This document shows positions 35,383-45,226 of a DNA stretch of 64,000 nucleotides, one piece after another. The first letter of the stretch is position 1. Every line of letters starts with the position of its first letter. The notes beneath the pieces are model-generated. The model saw nothing but the letters and a program-made list of their open reading frames with translations. It was not told the DNA's origin and ran no database searches. The stretch is taken from NCBI GenBank assembly GCA_020721585.1, contig DYMK01000007.1, forward strand, positions 1 to 64,000, given 5' to 3'. The stretch comes from Sulfuricurvum sp. (GTDB lineage: Bacteria; Campylobacterota; Campylobacteria; Campylobacterales; Sulfurimonadaceae). The position numbers and the translations under genes are program-made.

Positions 35383-36431
35383 GGTAATAACCTCATAATA
35401 TCGTTAAATAATCCCAACATCATCAATCCCATCAAAATCACCCACCCCATAATGGTCGCTTGCGTAATAAACGATTCACTGGGGGCTTTGCCTCGAATCA
35501 TCTCATAAAGATTTAAGACAATATGCCCCCCATCGAGTGCGGGGATGGGGAGAAAATTCAGCACCCCTAAATTAATGGAGATGAGTGCCGCAAGAAAAAA
35601 GATCGACATCCATCCGTAGGCGGTAGCATCTGCCGTGATTTTGACGATGCTCACCACTCCCCCTACCTCTTTAGCCGGAACCACTCCTGTGAGGAGCTTT
35701 TGGACACTCTCTACAATAAGTACGGTAGTATCGTAGGTTTGCTTGGAGGCATAGTTAAATTTCCCTTCCCAATCAAGCTCTAGGGTATGGGTCTTGCCCA
35801 AAGGGGCAATCCCTACTAGCCGTTTTTGGATTTTTTCTTTAAAAAGATTGGTACTTTCTTGCACCTTTGGGGTGACGATGAGCGGTTGTTGTGTCCCATT
35901 ACGATCCACAACAAGGGTCAATGCGCCAGTAGAGTGGGTAATCGTTTCGGAAAGCTCTTCCCATTGGGTAATAGCTTTTCCATTGACCGAGAGGATCGTA
36001 TCGTTGGGTAAGAGTCCCCCCCTTTGGGCAGGGGAGTCTTTGAGTACCTCTCCCACAACGGGTGAAAGAACCTGTGGATTACCAAACGCAATCCCAAAAA
36101 AAAGTACCCATGCGGTGAAAAAATTCGCCAGAGGACCCGCAGCGAGGATAAGGATTTTTTGCCACGGTTTTTTGACCGTATAGCTATCGATGTCGTAACT
36201 CAACGCCCTAGGATCCATATCCTCTTGCCCTTTCATCTTGACATATCCCCCCAAGGGGATGGCGGAGACTTGCCATTGGGTGCCAAACGCCTGAAACGAA
36301 AAGAGTTTTTTCCCAAAACCAATGCTAAAGACTTCGACATACACCCCAAAAAAACGGGCAGCACTGTAGTGTCCTAATTCATGTAAAAAAATCAAAAGGG
36401 ATAAAACCAGTAAAGCGACAATCCAACTCAT
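35379..36431 (-). CDS. rseP: Site-2 intramembrane metalloprotease RseP
   Basis: 350-residue zinc protease in the inner membrane that cleaves anti-sigma factors and leftover signal peptides. HELGH zinc motif at 17-21 inside the first helix, one PDZ domain (about 110-180, SPAQRGGLLPNDTILSVNG), and the second metal motif NFLPIPALDGGHIVLNLYE near residue 285. It is single-PDZ, shorter than the 450-residue E. coli enzyme, as in other Campylobacterota. It overlaps pgsA and yggS by 4 bp each. Confidence 0.93.
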   Translation of the reverse strand: MSWIVALLVLSLLIFLHELGHYSAARFFGVYVEVFSIGFGKKLFSFQAFGTQWQVSAIPLGGYVKMKGQEDMDPRALSYDIDSYTVKKPWQKILILAAGPLANFFTAWVLFFGIAFGNPQVLSPVVGEVLKDSPAQRGGLLPNDTILSVNGKAITQWEELSETITHSTGALTLVVDRNGTQQPLIVTPKVQESTNLFKEKIQKRLVGIAPLGKTHTLELDWEGKFNYASKQTYDTTVLIVESVQKLLTGVVPAKEVGGVVSIVKITADATAYGWMSIFFLAALISINLGVLNFLPIPALDGGHIVLNLYEMIRGKAPSESFITQATIMGWVILMGLMMLGLFNDIMRLLP

Positions 36432-36982
36432 AATGATTCCTTTGCACGATACGCTTTGGAAAATCCAACCAAATACTCACCCCCTGAATAGAGCGTCAAA
36501 GCAACGGCAATCCACAATAAAACGGTTCCCCCAATCCAGTGCATGAGCAAAAACCCAATGGCGATCATTTGTGCTACGGTTTTGATTTTTCCCGCAAACG
36601 AGGCACTTACATCAATCCCCTCAGACAACGAAAGGGTGCGTAACCCTGTGATAAAAAGTTCCCGAACGATAATGATATAAATCGCCCACACCGAAGCCGT
36701 TCCCATCATCATGAGTCCCAAAAAAGCCGCTAAAGTGAGCATTTTATCCGCCAAAGGATCAAGAATCTGCCCCACGATGGTGATTTGATTGAGTTCACGG
36801 GCGACATAGCCATCGAAAAAGTCGGTCACCCCTGCAATGACGAACAGGAATGCTGAGGCGTAATAGTTCCATGAGATATGCCACCCATTGTCGGTAAACC
36901 ACTGAGGATTAAGGATAATCCAAAACATAAACGGAGCGATCAAAAGACGCGAAAAAGCCAAAAGATTAGGAATATTGAACAA
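36428..36982 (-). CDS. pgsA: CDP-diacylglycerol-glycerol-3-phosphate 3-phosphatidyltransferase
   Basis: 184-residue membrane enzyme for phosphatidylglycerol synthesis. The full CDP-alcohol phosphatidyltransferase motif DGYVAR followed by G-x3-D-x3-D (GQILDPLAD) is visible at about 60-85. Several hydrophobic helices span the rest. First gene in the pgsA-rseP-yggS-nadK-recN run. The 158-bp gap upstream contains no recognised promoter. Confidence 0.94.
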   Translation of the reverse strand: MFNIPNLLAFSRLLIAPFMFWIILNPQWFTDNGWHISWNYYASAFLFVIAGVTDFFDGYVARELNQITIVGQILDPLADKMLTLAAFLGLMMMGTASVWAIYIIIVRELFITGLRTLSLSEGIDVSASFAGKIKTVAQMIAIGFLLMHWIGGTVLLWIAVALTLYSGGEYLVGFSKAYRAKESL

Positions 36983-37108
36983 AAGTTCCCTTTGTGAGAT
37001 AGATTGTGTGGATGTAATTATAACTAAAAAGGGTTATGTCTAAGAATACGAATAATACTCCATTGCGAGGTATTTTCGTGACGCGGAAAGGGTATAGACA
37101 AGGAACTC

Positions 37109-37128
37109 ATCCTCATGGTAATGAGGAT
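37109..37128. terminator. Inverted repeat downstream of yebC
   Basis: Perfect 8-bp stem (37109-37116 / 37121-37128) around GGTA, 12 bp after the yebC stop. There is no U-run on the minus strand, so it may be a processing or stability hairpin rather than a full intrinsic terminator. Not a member of the TGACG family. Confidence 0.4.
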
Positions 37129-37140
37129 AGTTTAAATACG

Positions 37141-37851
37141 TTAGATAATATTGCTATAAACAGCTAAAACGTCTTCGTCGTCTTCGAGCTTATCAATCAA
37201 TTTTTCAATATCCACCATTTGCTCATCGGTAAATTCTACTGGGGAGTTGGCAATCCGCTCCAAAGCTGCTTTGGTCAGTTCAAATCCCATAGTATCCAAC
37301 GCTAAGGACAATGCTCCAAAAGCGGTATAATCTCCATACACCGTTACTTCGCCTTCTTCTTCTTCTTCAAGGGATTCTAACCCTGCATCGATGAGTTCAA
37401 GCTCTAGCTCTTCCAAATCCATGGTAGGCGTTTTAAAACTAAACACCGCTTTACGACTAAACATAAATTCCAATGCCCCATTATTAAGGGTCTCCCCTTT
37501 GGATCGTCCAAAATGGGTACGAATATTGGAGACCGTACGGGCATTATTATCGGTGGTACACTCCACAAATAACAACACACCATGCGGCCCTTTCCCCTCA
37601 ATGTTCATCTCAAACATGGTCGTCGCATCTTTGCCACTGGCGCGTTTGATGGCAGCTTCGATGTTATCTTTGGGCATATTTTGCGCTTTGGCACTTAAAA
37701 TAGCGCTGCGAAGCTTAGGGTTCATATCGGGATCAGTCCCCCCATCTTTGGCTGCCATCGTAATCATTTTACCCAATTTAGGGAATACGCGTGACATATT
37801 CCCCCATCGTTTCATTTTTGCCGCTTTGCGGTATTCAAACGCTCTTCCCAT
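37141..37851 (-). CDS. yebC: YebC/PmpR family regulatory protein
   Basis: 236 residues, cytoplasmic. It opens with the family's [20 protein letters not shown] and [14 protein letters not shown], then [20 protein letters not shown] and [20 protein letters not shown]. The YebC family acts on DNA as a regulator and, in recent work on some members, helps ribosomes on proline stretches. It contains a Glu run ([11 protein letters not shown]). It is 20 bp downstream of the P-loop ATPase gene on the same strand. Confidence 0.93.
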   Translation of the reverse strand: MGRAFEYRKAAKMKRWGNMSRVFPKLGKMITMAAKDGGTDPDMNPKLRSAILSAKAQNMPKDNIEAAIKRASGKDATTMFEMNIEGKGPHGVLLFVECTTDNNARTVSNIRTHFGRSKGETLNNGALEFMFSRKAVFSFKTPTMDLEELELELIDAGLESLEEEEEGEVTVYGDYTAFGALSLALDTMGFELTKAALERIANSPVEFTDEQMVDIEKLIDKLEDDEDVLAVYSNII

Positions 37852-37871
37852 AAGTTATTCTCCTTTTAAAA

Positions 37872-38591
37872 TTAGTCAATCAGTGCAATATCACTACGGA
37901 TGTCGTTAAAGAGTAACGAACGTGAATCCATACGGTATTGGTAGTAAAACGTGTTGGTTTTTAGACTGCGCAACACAGCGGTATTAAAATAGTGGGCATT
38001 GGAACACCGTCCCAAATAGAGGAACGTAAACAACAATTTAATGCGAGGATTTTCAAAAATTTCATGCGGTTGGGTCAAAAAGGTAAACCCAAATTTTTTC
38101 ACATTCACCAAATCAAAAATATAATAGACAAAGTCCTCAAATTTGGTATAAAATCCATCCAAACTGGCAATCTCTTGGAAAAAATAGTAGTAATTATCGA
38201 GTAACTCTTGTTTTTGAATTACTTGAGAGAGTCTACTTTTGATGTTTCGTTTACGGGCAAAATAGTTGGGATTGGCTGCCATATAGATATTACGACGATC
38301 GGCGATGGCTTGATTGAGTGCTGTATCAAATGCCTCACTCTCTTCAAATCGGAGGTAAAAAAATGCCTCTGAATCTTTGAATTTTTCTTCAATTTGTTCA
38401 ATAGAAGGATCCGAAAAATCAAAGTAAATAGTGGGGATACCCACAGCCATTACATAATGACGAATTTTATTGGCCAAATACGTTTTTCCAGAACCCTCTT
38501 CTCCTAAGATAAGGGTGTTTTGGTATAACGTCCGTTCTTGAAGCTCTAGCTTTGCAATACTGTTTTGAAGTCGTCCAATTACTTGTTTCAT
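37872..38591 (-). CDS. P-loop ATPase of unknown role
   Basis: 239 residues from ATG 38591; a longer reading from 38657 adds 22 residues with no support. Walker A GEEGSGKTYLANKI near residue 30; YFDFSDPSIEQIEEK and a weak Walker B-like strand (NIYMAANPNYF) follow. The C-terminal half is rich in Tyr and Phe. HerA-like or AAA ancestry is possible, but no family was firmly recognised. Probably conserved in Campylobacterota upstream of yebC. It has no membrane segment. Confidence 0.7.
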   Translation of the reverse strand: MKQVIGRLQNSIAKLELQERTLYQNTLILGEEGSGKTYLANKIRHYVMAVGIPTIYFDFSDPSIEQIEEKFKDSEAFFYLRFEESEAFDTALNQAIADRRNIYMAANPNYFARKRNIKSRLSQVIQKQELLDNYYYFFQEIASLDGFYTKFEDFVYYIFDLVNVKKFGFTFLTQPHEIFENPRIKLLFTFLYLGRCSNAHYFNTAVLRSLKTNTFYYQYRMDSRSLLFNDIRSDIALID

Positions 38592-38722
38592 GTTGCGTAT
38601 CCATTGACGATAAAAATTGATGGGACAAGTATAGCAAAAGGAGTTGGAGTTAACCATTAAGAAGATTTAAATTGTGTTCTATTCGCATCCCCCCTCTTTA
38701 CAAGGGGAGAAAATACTAAAAG

Positions 38723-40684
38723 TTACCCTTTCACTTTTGCTTCAATTGTTGCTACGATAGAGGGGTCTTCGAGGGTGGAAATATCTTGGGTAATGGCTTC
38801 CCCTTTAGCAATTGAGCGCAAGATACGGCGCATAATTTTACCCGAACGGGTTTTGGGCAATCCAGGGACGAAGGCAATGTCGTCACAAATGGCAATGTTA
38901 CCGATCTCTTTCATGATCACTTTATTGATCTCTTTGACCATCTCCATCTCTTCGGCGATGGTATCTTCCCCTTTGAGAACGATATAAGCGAAAATTCCCT
39001 CACCTTTAATCTCATGCGGTTTACCCACAACCGCGACTTCAGCGACATTAGGGTGTTTTTTACACGCTGCTTCGACTTCAGCTGTACCCATACGGTGACC
39101 GGAGACGTTGATGACATCATCGGTACGTCCTGTAATGGTAATATACCCTTGCTCATCATAGACTGCGCCATCACCGGTGAAATAGACCGGTTTTCCCTCT
39201 TTTTTGACATCCCCAAAATAGGATTTAACAAAACGTTCAGGATCACCCCAGATACCACGAATCATAGAAGGCCAAGGACGGGTCACACACATATAACCGC
39301 TCTCACCCGCAGCTACTTTTTCACCCGTTAGGGGATCAAGAATTTCGGCAATAATCCCTGGAAGGGGGAAAGTTGCACACGCAGGTTTAATGGGTGTTGC
39401 CCCCGGTAGTGGAGAGACGATATGCCCCCCCGTTTCAGTTTGCCAGTAGGTATCTACGATGGCACATTTACTGCCACCTACGGCTTCATAGTACCATTTC
39501 CATGCGGGAGGATCGATAGGCTCACCGACGGTTCCCAAGACTTTGAGAGAGCTAAGGTCATATTTAGCAGGCTCATCGGCTCCGGTTTTGTGCAATACAC
39601 GAATGGCGGTAGGGGCAGTATAGAATTGGTTAATTTTGTACTCTTCGACCATTTTCCAACAACGTCCTGCATCGGGATACGTCGGAACACCCTCAAACAT
39701 CACCGTCGTTGCTCCCATTGCCAATGGTCCATAGACGATGTAGGTGTGTCCTGTGATCCACCCAATATCAGCCGTACACCAGTAGGTGTCATTTTCTTTG
39801 ACATCAAAGACCCATTCCATCGTCATTTGCGCCCAAAGAATGTAGCCCGCCGTGTTGTGTTGCACCCCTTTTGGTTTACCCGTAGAGCCTGAAGTGTAGA
39901 GTAAGAAGAGGGGATCTTCGGAATCCATAGGCTCAGGTTCACATTTATTGGGTTGGTATTTCACCAATTCATTATACGAATAATCCCGTCCTGCAACCCA
40001 CGTAATCTCTTCGCCATTACGCTCAACAACACACACGGCTTTAACACATTCACACCCATGAGAGAGGGCATCATCGACGACGGGTTTGAGTAAATAAGGT
40101 TTTCCTTTACGGTAGGCACCATCGGAAGTGACCACCAATTTAGCTTCCGCATCAATAATACGATCACGTAACGCTTCTGCTGAGAAACCACCAAAAACGA
40201 TGGAGTGAATCGCCCCAATACGCGCACACGCCAACATTATAAACGCGGCTTCGGGAATCATCGGCATATACAAAACAACGCGATCCCCTTTGGTAATCCC
40301 AAATTGCGTTTTAAGCAAATTAGCGGTTTTGTTCACTTCATAGGAAAGTTCACGATAGGTAATAATACGTTGATCCCCATTGTCCCCCTCGAAAATAATC
40401 GCCGCTTTGTTTTTGCGGGTAGTGAGGTGACGGTCAATACATTGATACGAAACGTTGAGTTTCCCCTTCACAAACCATTGGTAAAACGGGGCATTGCTCT
40501 CATCTAAAACCTTAGTATACGGTGAGAACCAATCAATTTTTTCGTTGGCAAAATGACCCCAAAATCCTTCATAGTCCTCGTGCGCCCATGTTTGTAAATC
40601 GTGATATTCACACATATTTTTAATACGAGCCTCTTTTGAAAACTCTCGATTAGGGTTAAAAATGGATTTGACAGTATCGCTCAT
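38723..40684 (-). CDS. acs: Acetyl-CoA synthetase (AMP-forming)
   Basis: 653-residue adenylate-forming enzyme making acetyl-CoA from acetate. P-loop [51 protein letters not shown] for AMP binding, [13 protein letters not shown], and the C-terminal [12 protein letters not shown] bearing the lysine that is acetylated to switch the enzyme off. Standard length. It starts a minus-strand block whose upstream partners (exonuclease, DUF294, actP) make up an acetate-use cluster. Confidence 0.96.
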   Translation of the reverse strand: MSDTVKSIFNPNREFSKEARIKNMCEYHDLQTWAHEDYEGFWGHFANEKIDWFSPYTKVLDESNAPFYQWFVKGKLNVSYQCIDRHLTTRKNKAAIIFEGDNGDQRIITYRELSYEVNKTANLLKTQFGITKGDRVVLYMPMIPEAAFIMLACARIGAIHSIVFGGFSAEALRDRIIDAEAKLVVTSDGAYRKGKPYLLKPVVDDALSHGCECVKAVCVVERNGEEITWVAGRDYSYNELVKYQPNKCEPEPMDSEDPLFLLYTSGSTGKPKGVQHNTAGYILWAQMTMEWVFDVKENDTYWCTADIGWITGHTYIVYGPLAMGATTVMFEGVPTYPDAGRCWKMVEEYKINQFYTAPTAIRVLHKTGADEPAKYDLSSLKVLGTVGEPIDPPAWKWYYEAVGGSKCAIVDTYWQTETGGHIVSPLPGATPIKPACATFPLPGIIAEILDPLTGEKVAAGESGYMCVTRPWPSMIRGIWGDPERFVKSYFGDVKKEGKPVYFTGDGAVYDEQGYITITGRTDDVINVSGHRMGTAEVEAACKKHPNVAEVAVVGKPHEIKGEGIFAYIVLKGEDTIAEEMEMVKEINKVIMKEIGNIAICDDIAFVPGLPKTRSGKIMRRILRSIAKGEAITQDISTLEDPSIVATIEAKVKG

Positions 40685-40701
40685 GATGTAATGCTCCTTT
40701 T

Positions 40702-41316
40702 TTAATGTAATTTTGGTGTGTGTTGTAATTTTATGTAGACCATAGCGGTCATAATTGCATCGTTTAACGCGTTATGTTGACCCATTTTGGGAATCTTCAA
40801 ATCCCGCAAGATTGTATCAAAGCGTAAATCAATATGTCCTTGCGGAATCAACGCAACTTTTTTGTCGAAGTAAAGACCTGAGATCTCTATTTGTTGATTG
40901 GGTAACGTCACCCCAAGCCACGGCTTTACCAAGCGATTCATCATCGCCATATCGAACTCTAAATAATACCCAACGAGAGGTCGATTTCCAATAAAATCCA
41001 AGAATTTTTTGGCTCCTTCTAAGGGTTCTACCCCTTGCTCCAAATCACACGGTCGAATGTGGTGAATTTTGATACTTTCAACACTAATTTCTTTGGAAGG
41101 TTTAAGGAAAATTTCAAAGCTTTGGGAGGTAAGAATACGATCCCCTTTGACCTTTACCGCACCGATGCTCAATATGGCATCTTTTTTGGTATTCAGTCCC
41201 GTCGTTTCGGTATCAAAAACGACCACTTCATCCCCAACATAGGGATCAAACATCCACGCATACGTTTCATCGTTTAACCCTTTCGCGTTCCATCTCCGTT
41301 TGAGAGACTCAAACAT
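40702..41316 (-). CDS. DnaQ-type 3'-5' exonuclease
   Basis: 204-residue DEDDh exonuclease: [23 protein letters not shown] (DxE), [14 protein letters not shown] (second Asp) and [13 protein letters not shown] (HxxxxD). Alone it would degrade single-stranded DNA or RNA ends. It overlaps DUF294 by 1 bp and is 17 bp before acs. An exonuclease beside a DUF294/CBS protein in acetate clusters is a recurring arrangement in proteobacteria, but its role there is unknown. Confidence 0.9.
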   Translation of the reverse strand: MFESLKRRWNAKGLNDETYAWMFDPYVGDEVVVFDTETTGLNTKKDAILSIGAVKVKGDRILTSQSFEIFLKPSKEISVESIKIHHIRPCDLEQGVEPLEGAKKFLDFIGNRPLVGYYLEFDMAMMNRLVKPWLGVTLPNQQIEISGLYFDKKVALIPQGHIDLRFDTILRDLKIPKMGQHNALNDAIMTAMVYIKLQHTPKLH

Positions 41317-43139
41317 TACACCACCATCCCCAAATGAAAATGGTAGGTCAAAAACTTTTTGAACGTGTTGACAATTTTAAACGCATCCTTAAGCAAATCG
41401 CGTTGCGCTTTGCTCAATAACTTTGGATTCACATAATTTTGTTCACTGGATCCTTGTTTTTGCCCCAAAATAAAGCGTAATCGAATACTTAAAAGGGTGT
41501 CATACGCTTCAATCAACTCACTGGCGAATCGTTTATCAAATAATCCCAAATTATTGAGTTCTTTGATCCGTTCGGTGGTATTGGTTGTCGTAATTTTATG
41601 TTCCAAAGAGAGGATACGGATCCCATGTACCATGGCAAATATTCCCCCCTTTTTAATATCAAATTCACTCTCATGCTCTGCTTTGCCTAAAACAAAACCT
41701 GAAAAGAGGCTCAAAGGGGTTTCAAATGCCAAAGCCGCTTTGGCCAAGTGGGCTAAAATGTCACTGCGTCCCTCAAAATGGTCAAACAAAAAGGTTTTGC
41801 ACTCTTCCAAAAGGGTCTCATCTCCCGCAACACACTGTGCATCGAGAAAAATGGATAATCCCATTAAGCCTTCTTCGCTGAGGCTATCGCTCCATCCTTG
41901 AATCTTTTTTTGGTATCCCAAAACGGTATTACGCCAATAGGGGTTAGAGACCATCACATTCCCCGTACATTTTGGGAAGCCCAATTGAAGAAGATGCTCA
42001 TTAAGTTGCATCATATAGGGTTCAAAACGTTCAACCGCTTCCCCCTCTTGGACAATAAGGGCATTGTCTTGATCGGTACGCAATATTTGTTCACCGCGCC
42101 CCTCCGACCCCATCACGATCAAGGCACATTTATCCTGAAGCGTTACGGGGACGACCATCTCAAAGACTTTGCGATACATCTTGGCATTGAGTTCACTCAC
42201 CAACTTAGAAACATACCGAACCCGTACCCCTTTGGTGGTCAATGATCTGACCAAATGGGTCAATGAGCGTTGGGCATTATGCAGCTCATCAATGCTCACT
42301 GCCCGATCAATGGAAGCTGCGATGAGATGGGTATGATTGGCAAAATGGCTCAACAAATCCAGTTGCTCTAAAATACCAACCACCACCTCATTTTCGGTGA
42401 CGACCAGCCGTTTAATCCCATGCTTGGTAAAAAGCAACAAAGCATTAAAAAGAAAATCACTTTTTTCAATCCCAATCAATCCATACGTGGCAATATCACC
42501 AATGGGATCATTACGACTTTTCGTACTTAAAAGAACTTTTTCCCGTAAATTGGTATCGGTCACAATGCCTAACTTCTCCCCATCTCTGACTAAGATAACT
42601 TTAGCGTGTTGATCTGCCATTTGTCGTAACGCATTTTGAATAGAGACCGTAGCCTCCACAAAACAGGGCGTATGGAGATAAATTTCATCGACACGGGAGA
42701 CCATAAAAGGGGTCAGCTCATTTTGGTGCTGTCGCTCTTTAAGATTTTGGTGTTTGGTAATGAAATCTTGCATAAAATAGTTTTGAAAAAGTTCAACATC
42801 TTGAAGGAGGTTTAGGAAAGATTCTTTAGGAAGTTCATAGCAGATGAGATCTTCTGCCACCGTAAACGTACTTTGGGTATTGCCATAGATGAGCGCGTTA
42901 GCATCAAAGCTATCGCGCTCTCCATACACATTTTGGAGTTCCCCCTCAACGGTTTCGTTGACCACCCCTTTAATAATGATATAAAGAGATTCTCCCCTCA
43001 CCCGAGGTGCTACTAAAATACTCTCCTTAGGATAATAGGCAATATCCATTTTAGTCAGAAGATTCTCAATCATCCGCTCACCCAAAAGATCGAAGGGATG
43101 GATTGACATCAATAGTGCTTTTTGGTCAAATAGACTCAA
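41316..43139 (-). CDS. Cyclic-nucleotide-binding/CBS/DUF294 nucleotidyltransferase-like regulator
   Basis: 607 residues. Order: cNMP-binding-like domain (about 15-130), CBS pair (155-275), DUF294 nucleotidyltransferase-like domain with GSEGRGEQILRTDQDNALI (the G-S...D-x-D motif of GlnD-type enzymes, about 345-365), and the DUF294 C-terminal helical domain (460-600). Predicted cytoplasmic sensor that may modify a protein by nucleotidylation in response to nucleotides. The location between actP and the exonuclease/acs genes suggests control of acetate metabolism. Confidence 0.88.
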   Translation of the reverse strand: MSLFDQKALLMSIHPFDLLGERMIENLLTKMDIAYYPKESILVAPRVRGESLYIIIKGVVNETVEGELQNVYGERDSFDANALIYGNTQSTFTVAEDLICYELPKESFLNLLQDVELFQNYFMQDFITKHQNLKERQHQNELTPFMVSRVDEIYLHTPCFVEATVSIQNALRQMADQHAKVILVRDGEKLGIVTDTNLREKVLLSTKSRNDPIGDIATYGLIGIEKSDFLFNALLLFTKHGIKRLVVTENEVVVGILEQLDLLSHFANHTHLIAASIDRAVSIDELHNAQRSLTHLVRSLTTKGVRVRYVSKLVSELNAKMYRKVFEMVVPVTLQDKCALIVMGSEGRGEQILRTDQDNALIVQEGEAVERFEPYMMQLNEHLLQLGFPKCTGNVMVSNPYWRNTVLGYQKKIQGWSDSLSEEGLMGLSIFLDAQCVAGDETLLEECKTFLFDHFEGRSDILAHLAKAALAFETPLSLFSGFVLGKAEHESEFDIKKGGIFAMVHGIRILSLEHKITTTNTTERIKELNNLGLFDKRFASELIEAYDTLLSIRLRFILGQKQGSSEQNYVNPKLLSKAQRDLLKDAFKIVNTFKKFLTYHFHLGMVV

Positions 43140-43168
43140 AGATAACTCCTAAGATATATTTTTCCGTC

Positions 43169-43189
43169 ATTGCGGACTCGATCCGCAAT
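43169..43189. repeat. Palindromic intergenic hairpin, stem class ATTGCGGA
   Basis: Stem 43169-43176 / 43182-43189, loop CTCGA, preceded by CGTC. First of two tandem copies in the 96-bp gap between actP and DUF294. Confidence 0.8.
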
Positions 43190-43203
43190 CCAATGCATTA
43201 TAG

Positions 43204-43224
43204 ATCCTGAATCACGTTCAGGAT
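43204..43224. repeat. Palindromic intergenic hairpin, stem class ATCCTGAA
   Basis: Stem 43204-43211 / 43217-43224, loop TCACG, TGACG flank on the other side. Together with the previous copy it forms a head-to-tail-inverted pair flanked by CGTC and GACG. Confidence 0.8.
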
Positions 43225-43235
43225 GACGTATTTAT

Positions 43236-44903
43236 TTAATGTTCTACTGCACCCTCAGCACCGATACCCGTTTGACTGCGGATATATTGCGCTTCAAATC
43301 CTTCTCTCTCTCGACGTGAATTTTCACTACGATCGGTAATTGAGAAGAACCAAATACTCACAAATGCCGCCGTTACGGAGAACAATGCGGGGTATTTATA
43401 CGGGAAAATAGGATCGGTATTTTTAAGGAAATCAACCCATACGGTAGGCCCTAGTACCACAAGAACCGCTGCGGTTAGCAATCCAATCGAACCACCTAAT
43501 AATGCACCCCGTGTGGTCAGTTTAGACCAGAACATAGACAAGAACAAGATTGGGAAGTTCGCACTTGCCGCAATGGCAAACGCTAATCCAACCATGAACG
43601 CAATGTTTTGTTCTTCAAAGGCAATCCCTAAATAGATTGCAATAATCCCCAAAGCAACCGTAGCAATTTTAGAAACTTTCATCTCCATCAATCCATCGGT
43701 TTTCCCTTTTTTGATAACACTGGCATAAAGGTCATGAGAGATTGCCGAAGCACCCGCCAACGTAAGACCCGAAACAACCGCTAAAATCGTTGCAAAAGCA
43801 ACCGCTGAGATAAATCCAAGGAAGAAATCACCACCAACCGCGTGTGAAAGGTGAATCGCTGCCATATTGTCACCACCAAGAATAGGGAAACCGCCTTCTG
43901 TCGCTTGTTTCGCCAAATCAAGATATTGTGGGTTTTTGAACACCATAACGATCGCACCAAAACCGATAATGAAGGTCAAGATATAGAAATACCCGATGAA
44001 TCCTGTTGCGTAGAAAACCGATTTGCGTGCCTCTTTCGCATCACTGACGGTGAAAAAGCGCATTAAGATATGGGGAAGTCCCGCAGTACCAAACATCAAC
44101 GCAATACCCAAGGATAAGGCTGAAATAGGATCACTCACCAGTTTACCCGGAGCCATAATTTCGGCTGTCTCTTTCATCTCTACTGCGGTTGCGAATAGGG
44201 TCTCAAAGTTGAAGTTATAATGTGCCATAACCGCAATCGCCATAAAGGTTGCCCCTGAGAGTAACAAGAACGCTTTAATGATTTGAACCCATGTTGTTGC
44301 CAACATTCCTCCAAACGTTACGTAAAGGATCATCAACACACCCACAAGGACAACCGCTACTTCATAATCCAATCCAAATAAAAGTTGGATTAATTTACCC
44401 GCTCCAACCATTTGTGCAATCAAGTACAAAATAACGGTCAAAATAGAGCCAAATGCCGCCAACGTACGAATTGGAGTTTGTTGAAGACGGTACGAAGCAA
44501 CATCAGCAAAGGTATATTTACCCAAGTTACGAAGCTGTTCAGCCACCATAAACAAAATAATGGGCCATCCAACCAAGAATCCAATCGAGTAGATGAGACC
44601 ATCATACCCTTTTCCGTACACAAGAGCCGAAATACCCAAGAACGATGCTGCTGACATATAATCCCCAGCAATCGCCATACCGTTTTGGAACCCTGTGATC
44701 CCTCCACCCGCGGTGTAAAAATCTTTGGCGGTTTTCGTCCGTTTGGCTGCCCAATAGGTGATCCCCAACGTTGCTCCAACGAAGATCAAGAACATGATAA
44801 TCGCTGACATATTAAGCGGTTGTTTCTCTACCGCACCACTAAGCGCCTCTGCGGCAAAAATGCCCGCTGATCCAAGAAGTAAAAAAAGTAGTGCTTTCAT
44901 CAT
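43236..44903 (-). CDS. actP: Cation/acetate symporter
   Basis: 555-residue sodium:solute symporter family permease, around 13-14 membrane helices after a signal-like N-terminus. It shows the ActP-type [30 protein letters not shown] block near residue 62 (given here as [15 protein letters not shown] and [11 protein letters not shown]), and [20 protein letters not shown] in the middle. It moves acetate and related carboxylates inward. It overlaps the upstream DUF485 gene by 4 bp, the usual partner arrangement. Confidence 0.94.
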   Translation of the reverse strand: MMKALLFLLLGSAGIFAAEALSGAVEKQPLNMSAIIMFLIFVGATLGITYWAAKRTKTAKDFYTAGGGITGFQNGMAIAGDYMSAASFLGISALVYGKGYDGLIYSIGFLVGWPIILFMVAEQLRNLGKYTFADVASYRLQQTPIRTLAAFGSILTVILYLIAQMVGAGKLIQLLFGLDYEVAVVLVGVLMILYVTFGGMLATTWVQIIKAFLLLSGATFMAIAVMAHYNFNFETLFATAVEMKETAEIMAPGKLVSDPISALSLGIALMFGTAGLPHILMRFFTVSDAKEARKSVFYATGFIGYFYILTFIIGFGAIVMVFKNPQYLDLAKQATEGGFPILGGDNMAAIHLSHAVGGDFFLGFISAVAFATILAVVSGLTLAGASAISHDLYASVIKKGKTDGLMEMKVSKIATVALGIIAIYLGIAFEEQNIAFMVGLAFAIAASANFPILFLSMFWSKLTTRGALLGGSIGLLTAAVLVVLGPTVWVDFLKNTDPIFPYKYPALFSVTAAFVSIWFFSITDRSENSRREREGFEAQYIRSQTGIGAEGAVEH

Positions 44904-45214
44904 TCCCCCTTTGCTTTAGCTTTGATTCTAGCGGTCAATTCATCAAATTCACCGTTGGCACGACGGGTATAAATTCCGGTCAAAACAAACGCGATAAGAA
45001 TAACCGCTACCCCTACAGGAATTCCAATAGTGGTCACAGAACCCTCAGATAGGGGCGTACCCAATAACTTTGGATCAAATGCAATGGTCAAGACGAAACC
45101 AAAGTAAACAACCAACATAATAATGGTCAAAGTCCACGCAAATGAACTGCGTACTTTAACAAGATGATGAAAATCCGGATCGTTTTTGATACGATCAACC
45201 AGTTCTTGTTTCAT
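44900..45214 (-). CDS. DUF485 membrane protein (YjcH-like ActP partner)
   Basis: 104 residues with two hydrophobic helices (about 28-50 and 66-92) and the family opening [26 protein letters not shown]485 proteins are coded directly before actP in many proteobacteria (yjcH-actP) and are presumed accessory subunits. It overlaps actP by 4 bp and lies 12 bp after the porin stop. Confidence 0.9.
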   Translation of the reverse strand: MKQELVDRIKNDPDFHHLVKVRSSFAWTLTIIMLVVYFGFVLTIAFDPKLLGTPLSEGSVTTIGIPVGVAVILIAFVLTGIYTRRANGEFDELTARIKAKAKGE

Positions 45215-45226
45215 AATAGATCTCCT

